This document shows, in pieces, positions 42,689 through 50,263 of a DNA stretch of 64,000 nt. How positions within the stretch are numbered: position 1 is the first letter of the stretch; every line of letters starts with the position of its first letter. Made by a program: the position numbers and the translations under genes. The DNA lies in contig NZ_JAGGOK010000053.1 in the NCBI RefSeq assembly GCF_018614615.1, positions 1 to 64,000 on the forward strand. Direction: 5' to 3'. The DNA is from Streptomyces sp. ISL-100. Lineage in GTDB: Bacteria; Actinomycetota; Actinomycetes; Streptomycetales; Streptomycetaceae. Under the pieces are notes generated by a model. The model ran no database searches and had not been told where the DNA came from. It worked only from the letters and a program-made list of their open reading frames with translations.

Positions 42689-43571
42689 AACCAGCCCGAA
42701 TACCAGCCCGAAGAACGACCTCGCCGGTCTTGAAGCCGGCCTGGACGCACTGGAGACGAAGCACTCGGCGGAGCGGGTCGGCCTCGGGCGGATCCTGCTG
42801 TCCAAGGTGGTGCCGCCGCTGGTGGCCATCGCCCTGGTCATCACGCTGTGGCAGCTCGCGGCGGCCTCCGACCTCAAGCCGGACTACGTCCTGCCGAGCC
42901 CGGTGGACGTATGGCACTCCATCGAGAAGATGTGGCTCGAGGGCACCCTGCTCGGCTACATCTGGACCAGCGTTTCGCGCGGCGCCCTCGGCTTCGCGGT
43001 CTCGGTCGCCATCGGTACGCCGCTCGGGCTGCTCGTGGCCCGGGTGAAGGTGGTGCGAGCGGCGATCGGACCGATCCTGTCCGGGCTCCAGTCGCTGCCG
43101 TCGGTGGCCTGGGTGCCGGCCGCGATCATCTGGTTCGGACTGACCGACGCGACGATCTACGCGGTGGTGCTGCTGGGCGCCGTACCGTCCATCGCGAACG
43201 GTCTCGTCGCCGGTGTCGACCAGATCCCGCCGCTGTACCTGCGGGCGGGCCGCACCATCGGGGCGACCGGTATCAACGGCATACGGCATGTGCTGCTGCC
43301 GGCCGCGCTGCCCGGGTACCTGGCGGGGCTGAAGCAGGGGTGGGCGTTCTCGTGGCGCTCGCTGATGGCCGCCGAGCTGATCGCCAACTCGCCTGATCTC
43401 GGTACGGGTCTCGGACAGCTGATGGAGAACTTCCGTACCTTCAGCGACATGTCGGGCGTGCTGGCCACGATCATCCTGATCCTCGTTGTCGGCATCGGCA
43501 TCGACCTGCTGTTCTTCTCCCCGCTGGAGCGCCGCGTGCTGCGCAGCCGTGGCCTCCTGACCAAGGGCTGA
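42675..43571 (+). CDS. ABC transporter permease, SsuC/TauC type
   Basis: 298 residues with six likely membrane helices (VVPPLVAIALVITLWQLAAA near residue 45; LGFAVSVAIGTPLGLLVARV; IYAVVLLGAVPSIANGLVAG; MSGVLATIILILVVGIGIDL) and the EAA-like loop LYLRAGRTIGATGINGIRHV. The first about 35 residues are a hydrophilic extension rich in Ser, Thr and Glu. Completes the importer with the two preceding genes. Confidence 0.93.
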   Translation: MASTETSPNTSPKNDLAGLEAGLDALETKHSAERVGLGRILLSKVVPPLVAIALVITLWQLAAASDLKPDYVLPSPVDVWHSIEKMWLEGTLLGYIWTSVSRGALGFAVSVAIGTPLGLLVARVKVVRAAIGPILSGLQSLPSVAWVPAAIIWFGLTDATIYAVVLLGAVPSIANGLVAGVDQIPPLYLRAGRTIGATGINGIRHVLLPAALPGYLAGLKQGWAFSWRSLMAAELIANSPDLGTGLGQLMENFRTFSDMSGVLATIILILVVGIGIDLLFFSPLERRVLRSRGLLTKG

Positions 43572-43577
43572 TTCACC

Positions 43578-44363
43578 ATGTTGTTGTCGTCCCGACGTCC
43601 GGTCCTTCTCGTCATAGCCCACGGCAGCCGCGATCCGCGGCACGCGGCGACCGTGAACGCGCTCGTGGCGCGCGTGCGGTCGCTGCGGCCCGGGCTGCGC
43701 GTGGAGACCGGCTTCCTGGACTTCAACGCCCCTGCGGTTCCTCAGGTGCTGGAGCGCCTCGCGTCGGAGGGCGTGGAGGACGTGGTGGCCCTCCCCCTCC
43801 TGCTGACCCGCGCCTTCCATGCGAAGGCCGACATCCCGGCCGTACTCCACGAGGCGTCGGCGCGGTTGCCGCGGCTGCGGATCCATCAGGCGGAGGTCCT
43901 GGGCCCGTCGCCGCTGCTGCTCGGTGCTTTGGAGCGGCGCCTGCACGAAGCCGGGCTCACGCCCGGTGACAAGAGCTCGACCGGGGTCGTCCTGGCCTCG
44001 GCGGGCTCCACAGACCCGGAGGCGATCGCAGTGATCGCTGAAATCGCGCGGGAGCTGCGGTACACCGGTTGGTGCGCCGTGCGGCCTGCGTTCGCCTCCG
44101 CTGTATCTGCCGGGGGCTATCCCCGCACGGAGGACGCAGTGCGGTCGTTGCGGACTGCCGCGGGGGTTCGGCGTGTCGCCGTCGCCCCGTACGTCATCGC
44201 CCCCGGCTTCCTGCCGGACCGGATCGCGCGGGGCGCGGGGGAATCCGGCGCGGAGGTGCTGGGGGAGGTGCTGGGCGCGTCGCCGGAGCTGGCGCGGCTG
44301 CTGCTGACGCGGTACGAGGAAGCACGGATGCCGGTGCGGCTGGCGGCGGCGGTCAGCGCGTAA
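43578..44363 (+). CDS. Sirohydrochlorin chelatase (CbiX/SirB-like)
   Basis: 261 residues. Two CbiX-like halves; the N-terminal metal/substrate site is VLLVIAHGSRDPRHAATVNA (HGSRDPR, about 15-21) with DVVALPLLLTRAFHAKADIP (the His of FHAKAD) further on. Inserts iron into sirohydrochlorin to make siroheme, the cofactor of the sulfite reductase at 35.1 kb; last gene of the operon, 6 nt after the permease stop. A cobaltochelatase role for cobalamin is possible but the context favours siroheme. Confidence 0.9.
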   Translation: MLLSSRRPVLLVIAHGSRDPRHAATVNALVARVRSLRPGLRVETGFLDFNAPAVPQVLERLASEGVEDVVALPLLLTRAFHAKADIPAVLHEASARLPRLRIHQAEVLGPSPLLLGALERRLHEAGLTPGDKSSTGVVLASAGSTDPEAIAVIAEIARELRYTGWCAVRPAFASAVSAGGYPRTEDAVRSLRTAAGVRRVAVAPYVIAPGFLPDRIARGAGESGAEVLGEVLGASPELARLLLTRYEEARMPVRLAAAVSA

Positions 44364-44379
44364 GGGGCCGGTGCCCTGC

Positions 44380-44575
44380 GGGGCTGTTCCCCTACCCGCC
44401 CTTCCCGCTGCGACACTTTGCGGCTCCGCCGCGTGGGGGGCAAGCCCCAGCCCCCAGACCACACAGACGCCCTACGGGCGTGTACTCAAACGCCGGACGG
44501 GCTGGATTCGGCCGCACCATCCAGCCCCTCCGGCGTTTGAGGAGCGGGGCCTGGGGCGGAGCCGCAGGGTCGGGG
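44380..44575. repeat. Streptomyces dispersed intergenic repeat, compound copy 5
   Basis: Two opposed arms: ttcccctacccgcccttccc, gctgcgacactttgcggctc and gcaagccccagcccccagac (44388-44458) in reverse orientation, then ccagcccctccggcgtttga (44520-44539) and ggagcggggcctggggcgga forward. Together they fold into a large inverted structure between the convergent chelatase and reductase genes and may act as a terminator. Confidence 0.75.
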
Positions 44576-44581
44576 AAAGAA

Positions 44582-45586
44582 CTACCCCGCGTCCACCAGC
44601 GCCGTAAGTTCCGCGACCCCCATCGAGCCCGCCTCCCTCCGCTCCCGCGCGAACGTGTTCGCGACACGCTGCAACGCCTCGTTCACCGGCGTCGGAATGC
44701 CGTGCAGCCTGCCCAGCAGCACGATCTCCCCGTTCAAGTAGTCCGCTTCGATCGTGCCGGTCCCCCGGCTGAGGCTCTGCCAGGACGACCCGCCACCCCG
44801 CTCCGACCCGTCGAACGGTTCGAACGTGATCCGGCCGCCGCGCGCTTCGGCCTGTTCCGCCTGGGACGTGGCCTCGATGCCGGCGGCGGCCAGCGTGGCC
44901 TGTCCCTCAGCGAGGGCGCGCCGGAAGAGCGCCCTCGCCTCGTCGCTCACGATGAGCCCGGAGACGGCCTCGATCGAATTGGCCAGGTTGCTCAGCAGCT
45001 TGGCGTACTTCCACCGCATCACGTCCGGCACGACCGGTGCCAGGAACCGCGACTTCGCCAGGTCCGCGGCGATCCCCCGGGCAGTGTCGTCGACACCCGA
45101 CGGGTAGCGGCCGACGTGCAGCATCCCGGACACCGGCGCGCCCGCGGCCGCCACGCAGCCCGGCTCCGTGTGCGTCGCGGGCAGCCAGACGCACATGCCG
45201 CAGACGTGGCGGAAGCGGCGCAGCGCCTGGCGTTCGCTCTCGACGCCGTTCTGCGCGCAGACCAGCGGGAGGAGTTCGCCCGCCGTGCCGCCCCCGGCCA
45301 CCGGCCGCGCGCTCCACGTATCGAGTGCGGCCGTGCTGTCCTGGGTCTTGACGGACAGGAGCAGTACGTCGTCGGGGCGGAGGAACGGGCCGAGGTCGTC
45401 CGGGCTGCGGACCACCGGGAGTTGGTGAGTACGGGTGCCCTCAGGTGTCGTCAGGCGCAAACCCCTCTCGCGCAGGGCGTCGTAGTGCGCCCCGCGTGCG
45501 ACGAGTACGACCTCGTGCCCGCCCTCTGCCAGCCGCCCGCCGATCGTGCCGCCGACGGCCCCTGCCCCGATGATGATGTAGCGCAT
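44582..45586 (-). CDS. Ketopantoate reductase family protein (ApbA/PanE)
   Basis: 334 residues. NADPH-binding IIIGAGAVGGTIGGRLAEGG (about 4-23), then VLLLSVKTQD and LVCAQNGVESE (the K and N of the PanE active site), and the C-terminal helical domain with the catalytic Lys in MRWKYAKLLSNLANS (about 198-212). Start ATG 45586. Real substrate may be ketopantoate (pantothenate pathway) or another 2-keto acid; the family has several paralogues per Streptomyces genome. Confidence 0.87.
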   Translation of the reverse strand: MRYIIIGAGAVGGTIGGRLAEGGHEVVLVARGAHYDALRERGLRLTTPEGTRTHQLPVVRSPDDLGPFLRPDDVLLLSVKTQDSTAALDTWSARPVAGGGTAGELLPLVCAQNGVESERQALRRFRHVCGMCVWLPATHTEPGCVAAAGAPVSGMLHVGRYPSGVDDTARGIAADLAKSRFLAPVVPDVMRWKYAKLLSNLANSIEAVSGLIVSDEARALFRRALAEGQATLAAAGIEATSQAEQAEARGGRITFEPFDGSERGGGSSWQSLSRGTGTIEADYLNGEIVLLGRLHGIPTPVNEALQRVANTFARERREAGSMGVAELTALVDAG

Positions 45587-45646
45587 GCGTGGGAGCCTCC
45601 CACACCCCGCCCCTTGTGTGCAGGGTGCACGGAGTAGCGTGCGTAC

Positions 45647-46432
45647 ATGATCTCGGACACTCTCACGATCGGTGGGGATCTTCCCGTACGTCGCCTCGGC
45701 TTCGGTACGGCCCAGCTGACCGGGCCCGGTTACTGGGGGCCGCGCGGCGAGCGTGCGGACGCGGTCGCGGTACTGCGGCGTGCGGTCGAGCGCGGTGTCA
45801 CGCTCATCGACACTGCGGACAACTACGGCCCGGGGCTGGCGGAAGAGCTCGTCGCCGAGGCGCTTCACCCCTACCCCGACGGGCTGGTCGTCGCGACGAA
45901 GGGCGGGGTCGTCCGTACGAGCGCCGACGCCTGGCACATCGCGGGGCGGCCCGAGGACCTGCGGGCCATGTGCGACGCGAGCCTGCGGCGGCTGCGGGTG
46001 GAGACCATCGATCTGTATCAGCTGCACCGGCTCGATCCGGACGTACCGATGGCCGAACAGCTCGGCGCGCTCGACGAGCTGCGCGCGGCGGGCAAGATCC
46101 GGCACATCGGTCTGGACTGCGTCAGCGCCGGGCAGTTGTTGGAGGCGCTGGCGCTGACGGAGATCGCGTCCGTACAGAACCGCTTCAACCTGGTGGACCG
46201 GTCCTCCGAGGACGTTCTTGAGCTGTGCGAGGCGCGCGGGATCGCGTTTTTGCCCTGGTTCCCCCTGGGCAACGGGGAGTTGAACGGCCGTGGGCAGCTC
46301 GCGCTGGCCTGGCTGCTGCACCGCTCGCCCGTGCTGTGCCCGACGCCGGGCACGGGGTCGCTCGTACACCTGGAGGAGAACCTGGACGCGGCGGAGCTGC
46401 GGCTCAGCGCGCAGGAGATGGCGGAGCTGTGA
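45647..46432 (+). CDS. Aldo/keto reductase
   Basis: 261-residue TIM-barrel NADPH oxidoreductase. Catalytic residues visible: Asp and Tyr in LIDTADNYGPG (about 53-63), Lys in VVATKGGVV (about 86), His in DLYQLHRLDP (about 126). The C-terminus stops soon after LRLSAQEMAEL, a little short of relatives, but the NADPH site (TPGTGSLVHLEENL) is complete. Divergent from the PanE-like gene. Substrate unknown. Confidence 0.9.
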   Translation: MISDTLTIGGDLPVRRLGFGTAQLTGPGYWGPRGERADAVAVLRRAVERGVTLIDTADNYGPGLAEELVAEALHPYPDGLVVATKGGVVRTSADAWHIAGRPEDLRAMCDASLRRLRVETIDLYQLHRLDPDVPMAEQLGALDELRAAGKIRHIGLDCVSAGQLLEALALTEIASVQNRFNLVDRSSEDVLELCEARGIAFLPWFPLGNGELNGRGQLALAWLLHRSPVLCPTPGTGSLVHLEENLDAAELRLSAQEMAEL

Positions 46433-46459
46433 GCGGAGCTGTCAGCAGTGTCGAGCGGG

Positions 46460-46861
46460 TCATGGCGCCTGCGGCGTGACTCCGGGGCCGGTGCCCTCTT
46501 CTTCCTCTTCGTACGGCGTGCCCTGGTGGAAGTAGAGCAGCCAGCCCCGGTCCGTCAGGCGCCACAGCGAACTGCGGTGGGCGCGGCGGCCCTTGCTCTC
46601 GGTGTCGAAAGTCAGCTGGACCAGGTCCTCCGCGAGCCGTACGCCCGTCATCCGCGTGGTGGTGATCGGGCGGGCCTTCGGGGCGGACTCGTCGGTGAGG
46701 GCCGCGATGATCGAGTCCCGGTCCCAGCGCCGGCCCGACGCGCCGAACTCCCGGAACTCGGGATGGAGGAGCGCGGCGAGGAGCTCGGGGCTGTTGCGGA
46801 CGGCCGGGTCGAGCAGGCGCAGTTCGTTCTCGATGGCCGCTTCGACGGCGTCGTCAGTCAC
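46460..46861 (-). CDS. NTF2-like / DUF4440 protein
   Basis: 133 residues: ELRLLDPAVRNSPELLAALL then HPEFREFGASGRRWDRDSII and a beta-rich second half ending SSLWRLTDRGWLLYFHQGTP. This is the cone-shaped NTF2/SnoaL fold of DUF4440. The acidic/proline tail EEEEEGTGPGVTPQAP is variable. Overlaps the upstream DUF1697 gene by 8 nt, so the two are coupled. Function unknown. Confidence 0.82.
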   Translation of the reverse strand: MTDDAVEAAIENELRLLDPAVRNSPELLAALLHPEFREFGASGRRWDRDSIIAALTDESAPKARPITTTRMTGVRLAEDLVQLTFDTESKGRRAHRSSLWRLTDRGWLLYFHQGTPYEEEEEGTGPGVTPQAP

Positions 46862-47414
46862 GGGTCATCTCCACGAGTTTGGTGACCGTGTTCCAGTTGC
46901 GGGTGGTCCCGGTGACCCTCTTGAGGAGGGCCGGTCGCGCGAGCACCTCGGCGAGCTTGGAGCGGCCGAGGCCGTCCGGTACGTAGAGGTAGAGAGCGCG
47001 GTCACCGAGGCGGAATTCCTCGGGCAGGTACGCCGCCGGGTCGATGGACGCGAACCGGTCGGGGCCGACGAGCCGCGAGAAGTAGGTGACGTGTAGCTGC
47101 TTCGCCTCCAGCTCGGCGGCCGGGAAGGGGCAGGCGTCGGCGACGGCCTTCAGATAGGCGCCGCTGCGGACCAGGCAGTCGACGGTGAACCCGAAGTGGG
47201 TCTCGATGGCCTGTTCCAGGGCCGCGGCGAGTGCGTCCTCGGCTGCGGCCGATGCGTCCACGTCGGTGGTGAAGACGGCGTTGCCGCTCTGGAGGTACGT
47301 ACGGACATCCCGGTGGCCCAGTTCCGTCAGCAGTGCCCGGAGCTCCGCCATGGGCACCTTCTTGTGCCCGCTCACATTGATTCCGCGCAGGAGGGCGGCG
47401 TACGTCGTGGTCAT
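46854..47414 (-). CDS. DUF1697 family protein
   Basis: 186 residues. The family signature is clear: YAALLRGINVSGHKKVPMAE, LTELGHRDVRTYLQSGNAVF and the C-terminal GRSKLAEVLARPALLKRVTG and TTRNWNTVTKLVEM. Start ATG 47414. The biochemical role of DUF1697 is not established. First gene of a two-gene unit. Confidence 0.9.
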   Translation of the reverse strand: MTTTYAALLRGINVSGHKKVPMAELRALLTELGHRDVRTYLQSGNAVFTTDVDASAAAEDALAAALEQAIETHFGFTVDCLVRSGAYLKAVADACPFPAAELEAKQLHVTYFSRLVGPDRFASIDPAAYLPEEFRLGDRALYLYVPDGLGRSKLAEVLARPALLKRVTGTTRNWNTVTKLVEMTRD

Positions 47415-47491
47415 GCGCCAAACGATAGGCGGCCGCCGCACCCCGTGGGGGAGGGCACGGCGACCGCCCGTTCAGTGCTGAGCGCGTGTTC

Positions 47492-48691
47492 TTACTCGAC
47501 GACCTTCAGCAGCTTGTTCGGGGTGCCCTGGCTCGGGTTGCTGATCTTGTCGGGGGTGGCCCCGCCGGTCAGCGCCGTCGCGACGGCCTCCGGGGTGGCG
47601 TCCTGGTGGCCCGCCAGGTAGACCGCGGCGGCGCCCACCACGTGCGGGGCCGCCATGGACGTACCGGAGATGGTCTTCGTGCCGTCGTCGCTGTCGTTCC
47701 AGGAGGAGGTGATGTCGGAGCCGGGCGCGTAGATGTCCACGACCGCGCCGAAGTTGGAGAAGTCGGACTGCGCGTCCTCCTTTGTGCTGGAGGCGACAGT
47801 GATGGCCTCCTTCACCCGGGCCGGGGAGCCCTGGCCGGCGTCGCTCGACTCGTTGCCCGCCGCGACGCCGTAGGTGACGCCGGAGGCGATGGACTTGCGT
47901 ACGGCCTCGTCGAGGGCCTCGTCCGCGCCGCCGCCGAGGCTCATGTTGGCGACGGACGGGCCCTGGTGGTTCTTGGTGACCCAGTCGATGCCGGCGACGA
48001 CGCCCTCGGTGGTGCCGGAGCCGTTGTCGTCGAGGACGCGGACCGCGACGATCTTCGCCTTCTTGGCGACACCGTGCGCGGCGCCCGCGATGGTTCCGGC
48101 GACGTGCGTGCCGTGGCCGTTGCCGTCGTCGGCGGAGTCGTCGTTGTCGACGGCGTCGAAGCCGTGGGCGGCGCGGCCCTCGAACTCCTTGTGCGAGATG
48201 CGGACACCAGTGTCGATGACGTACGCCGTGACGCCCTCGCCCGCGCTGTCCGGGTACGTGTACTTGCTGTCGCCGGCGGTGTCGGCCTGGTCGACGCGGT
48301 CGATGCCCCAGGACGGCGGGTTGTCCTGCGTGGCGTTGATCGAGAACTTCTTGTTCTGGACGACCTTGGCGACGGACGGGTCGGCGGCGAGGCGCTTGGC
48401 CTCGGTCTCGGAGAGTCCGCTGGCGGAGAAGCCGTTGATGGCGGAGCTGTAGTTGCGCTGCAGCTTGCCGCCGTACTCCCTGGCCAGGTCCTGCTTGTCG
48501 GCCTTCTCGTCCAGCATCACGATGTAGCTGCCGGCGACGGCGCCCTTGGCGTCGGCTCCGTACACGTGGCCCTCGGCGACGGGAGCGGCTCCCGCGAAGG
48601 AGGAATTGAGTACGGTCACGCCGGCCGCGGCCGCTACGGCGGTTATCGCCGCGGTGAGCTTCAGGCGGCTGGAACGCTTATGAATTGCCAT
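47492..48691 (-). CDS. Secreted subtilisin-family serine protease (S8A)
   Basis: 399 residues. Signal peptide MAIHKRSSRLKLTAAITAV to about residue 36; I9 propeptide (about 52-120: SYIVMLDEKADKQDLAREY, AKRLAADPSVAKVVQNKKF); proteinase-K-type catalytic domain with Asp in TAYVIDTGVRISHKEF, His in DGNGHGTHVAGTIAG and Ser in ISGTSMAAPHVVGAAAVYL. ATG 48691 follows AGGAGACC; an ATG 21 nt upstream is less likely. Exported degradative protease. The 180 bp upstream hold the promoter; no operator recognised. Confidence 0.94.
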   Translation of the reverse strand: MAIHKRSSRLKLTAAITAVAAAAGVTVLNSSFAGAAPVAEGHVYGADAKGAVAGSYIVMLDEKADKQDLAREYGGKLQRNYSSAINGFSASGLSETEAKRLAADPSVAKVVQNKKFSINATQDNPPSWGIDRVDQADTAGDSKYTYPDSAGEGVTAYVIDTGVRISHKEFEGRAAHGFDAVDNDDSADDGNGHGTHVAGTIAGAAHGVAKKAKIVAVRVLDDNGSGTTEGVVAGIDWVTKNHQGPSVANMSLGGGADEALDEAVRKSIASGVTYGVAAGNESSDAGQGSPARVKEAITVASSTKEDAQSDFSNFGAVVDIYAPGSDITSSWNDSDDGTKTISGTSMAAPHVVGAAAVYLAGHQDATPEAVATALTGGATPDKISNPSQGTPNKLLKVVE

Positions 48692-48871
48692 GAAGAGGGG
48701 TCTCCTCGTCAAAATGTGGGGGGATTTGCCTCCGGACCGGAAATTCTCCGGGGCTGCTCGAAACCCTGACCGATTGACGCGCTCAGATCAAGACCTTCAT
48801 GCGCCTGTTACTTACTCAACAAGGGTTCGTAATAAAAAATGGGTCAGCGCACGCCAAGTCGGACAGGGGCC

Positions 48872-48949
48872 TCAACTCCCATTGCCCGCCGCCGGGTCGC
48901 CGTCGCCGAGGGCGACCCACCAGTGCCCGTCGTCCTTGACGAGAAGGAA
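48872..48949 (-). other. Orphan 25-codon coding tail
   Basis: A minus-strand frame between a TGA at 48950-48952 and a stop at 48872-48874 reads FLLVKDDGHWWVALGDGDP then AAGNGS. It has the codon bias and composition of a real C-terminal tail, but no start and nothing before it: 18 nt upstream the macrolide glycosyltransferase gene ends. Possibly the last piece of a deleted gene. A hairpin gggtcgcc (48894-48901) / ggcgaccc (48911-48918) falls inside and could instead be the terminator of the glycosyltransferase gene. Confidence 0.3.
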
Positions 48950-48969
48950 TCAAGGAGACGGCGCTCCGG

Positions 48970-50172
48970 TCACCGGGTGGGCAGTTCGGCCTCGATGAGG
49001 TCGGCCGCCTGCGCAGTGCCGCCCTCGGACGCCATGGCGCGGCGGATGCCCTCGGCCCTGCGGGCCACCTCGGGATCTTCGACAAGGCCGAGGACGGCGG
49101 CGCGCAGCGCGTCGGCGGTGGCGGCCTCGGTGTCGATCCTGCGGGCGACGCCGAGCGAGACGAGCATGTCGGCGTTGCCGAACTGGTCGACGGCCTGCGG
49201 GACGGCGACCATCGGCGTACCGGTGGCGAGACCCTCCTGGCTGCCGCCGGCGCCCGCGTGCGTGATGAAGGCGTCGGCCTGTTTGAGGACGGCCAGCTGC
49301 GGCACCCAGTCGCGGACCTCGATGTTGGCAGGCACCTCGCCGAGCTCGGACTCGTCCACGAACTTGCCGATCTGGAGCACCACATGCCAGCCGGGCAGGT
49401 CACCGAAGGCCTTGACGCACTCCCGGTAGAAGGCCGGCAGCTTGGTGAACGTCGAACCCAGCGACACCAGCAGCACCTTGTCCGCGCCGGCCGGGCGCTG
49501 CCATTCGCCCTGGTCCTCGCGGTCGCCCTGGCAGGCACCGACGAAGGAGTAGACGGACTCGTCCACGCGGTCGGCGTTCGGCTGGAGGACCTTGGGGATC
49601 AGGACGATGCTGCGGCGCGGGCGGCCCGCGAAGCGGTCGGGGTCGAGGTCGGGCATCCCGTTCTCGTCGAGCCAGGCGCGAAAGCGCGCGAAGTACGCCC
49701 GGCCGCGCCCGGACTGCTTGAGCTCGGCGAACATCGGCCCGGCTACCTCCTCCTCGTACCCCTCCCAAGCGACGAGATTCGGGGAGAGCGAGACGGCGGG
49801 CACGCCCCAGCGGTGGGCGAGGACGGGCGCCGGGTAGGCGGTGATGTCGTGGATGACGAGGTCCGGTTCGTCACCCTCGAATGCCTCGACGAGCTGCGGC
49901 AGGACCTGGATCGCGTCGTTGAGGAATGGCTCGATGTTGTCGATCAGCTCCGTGCCCCAGTCCTCCGGGTTGTCCCCGGTGGGAAGCGTCGAGGTGTAGA
50001 CGACCGGGTCGGCGCCGGTGACGGCGACCTTCTCGGCGAAGGAGGCGGGGATCGCGTACGAGACGCGGTGTCCCCGGGCGACGAGCTCCCGGATCACCTC
50101 GATGCTCGGGTTCACGTGCCCGGGGGCGGCGATGGAGAACATGGCGATGTGGGCACGCTTGCGTGAAGTCAT
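48970..50172 (-). CDS. mgt: Macrolide-inactivating glycosyltransferase
   Basis: 400-residue GT1 (GT-B fold) enzyme close to the Mgt/OleD group, which inactivate macrolides by adding glucose from UDP-glucose. N-terminal acceptor half with the catalytic His in MFSIAAPGHVNPSIEVI (about 19) and VIHDITAYPAP; C-terminal donor half with VLLVSLGSTFTKLPAFYREC and the nucleotide-sugar motif THAGAGGSQEGLATGTPMVA then VPQAVDQFGNADML. Start ATG 50172 has no Shine-Dalgarno and sits within a few nt of the predicted transcription start, so the mRNA is probably leaderless. No macrolide PKS is in the window; a resistance or detoxification gene. Confidence 0.9.
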   Translation of the reverse strand: MTSRKRAHIAMFSIAAPGHVNPSIEVIRELVARGHRVSYAIPASFAEKVAVTGADPVVYTSTLPTGDNPEDWGTELIDNIEPFLNDAIQVLPQLVEAFEGDEPDLVIHDITAYPAPVLAHRWGVPAVSLSPNLVAWEGYEEEVAGPMFAELKQSGRGRAYFARFRAWLDENGMPDLDPDRFAGRPRRSIVLIPKVLQPNADRVDESVYSFVGACQGDREDQGEWQRPAGADKVLLVSLGSTFTKLPAFYRECVKAFGDLPGWHVVLQIGKFVDESELGEVPANIEVRDWVPQLAVLKQADAFITHAGAGGSQEGLATGTPMVAVPQAVDQFGNADMLVSLGVARRIDTEAATADALRAAVLGLVEDPEVARRAEGIRRAMASEGGTAQAADLIEAELPTR

Positions 50173-50180
50173 ACCGGGAC

Positions 50181-50208
50181 ACTAAACGAGACGAGACGTC
50201 TCGTGCAA
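50181..50208 (-). promoter_or_regulatory. mgt promoter with 14-bp palindromic operator
   Basis: On the minus strand, -35-like TTGCAC (50208-50203), 16-nt spacer, -10-like TTTAGT (50186-50181), then only 8 nt to the ATG. The perfect palindrome acgagacgtctcgt (50191-50204) fills the spacer and touches the -35, an ideal repressor site of TetR-type geometry. No regulator gene is adjacent, so a distant repressor would be needed. Confidence 0.6.
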
Positions 50209-50263
50209 CATGAATGTGGCAGCGCGACCGGCTTCCGCCGCCCCACCGACTCGGCGACGCGAC

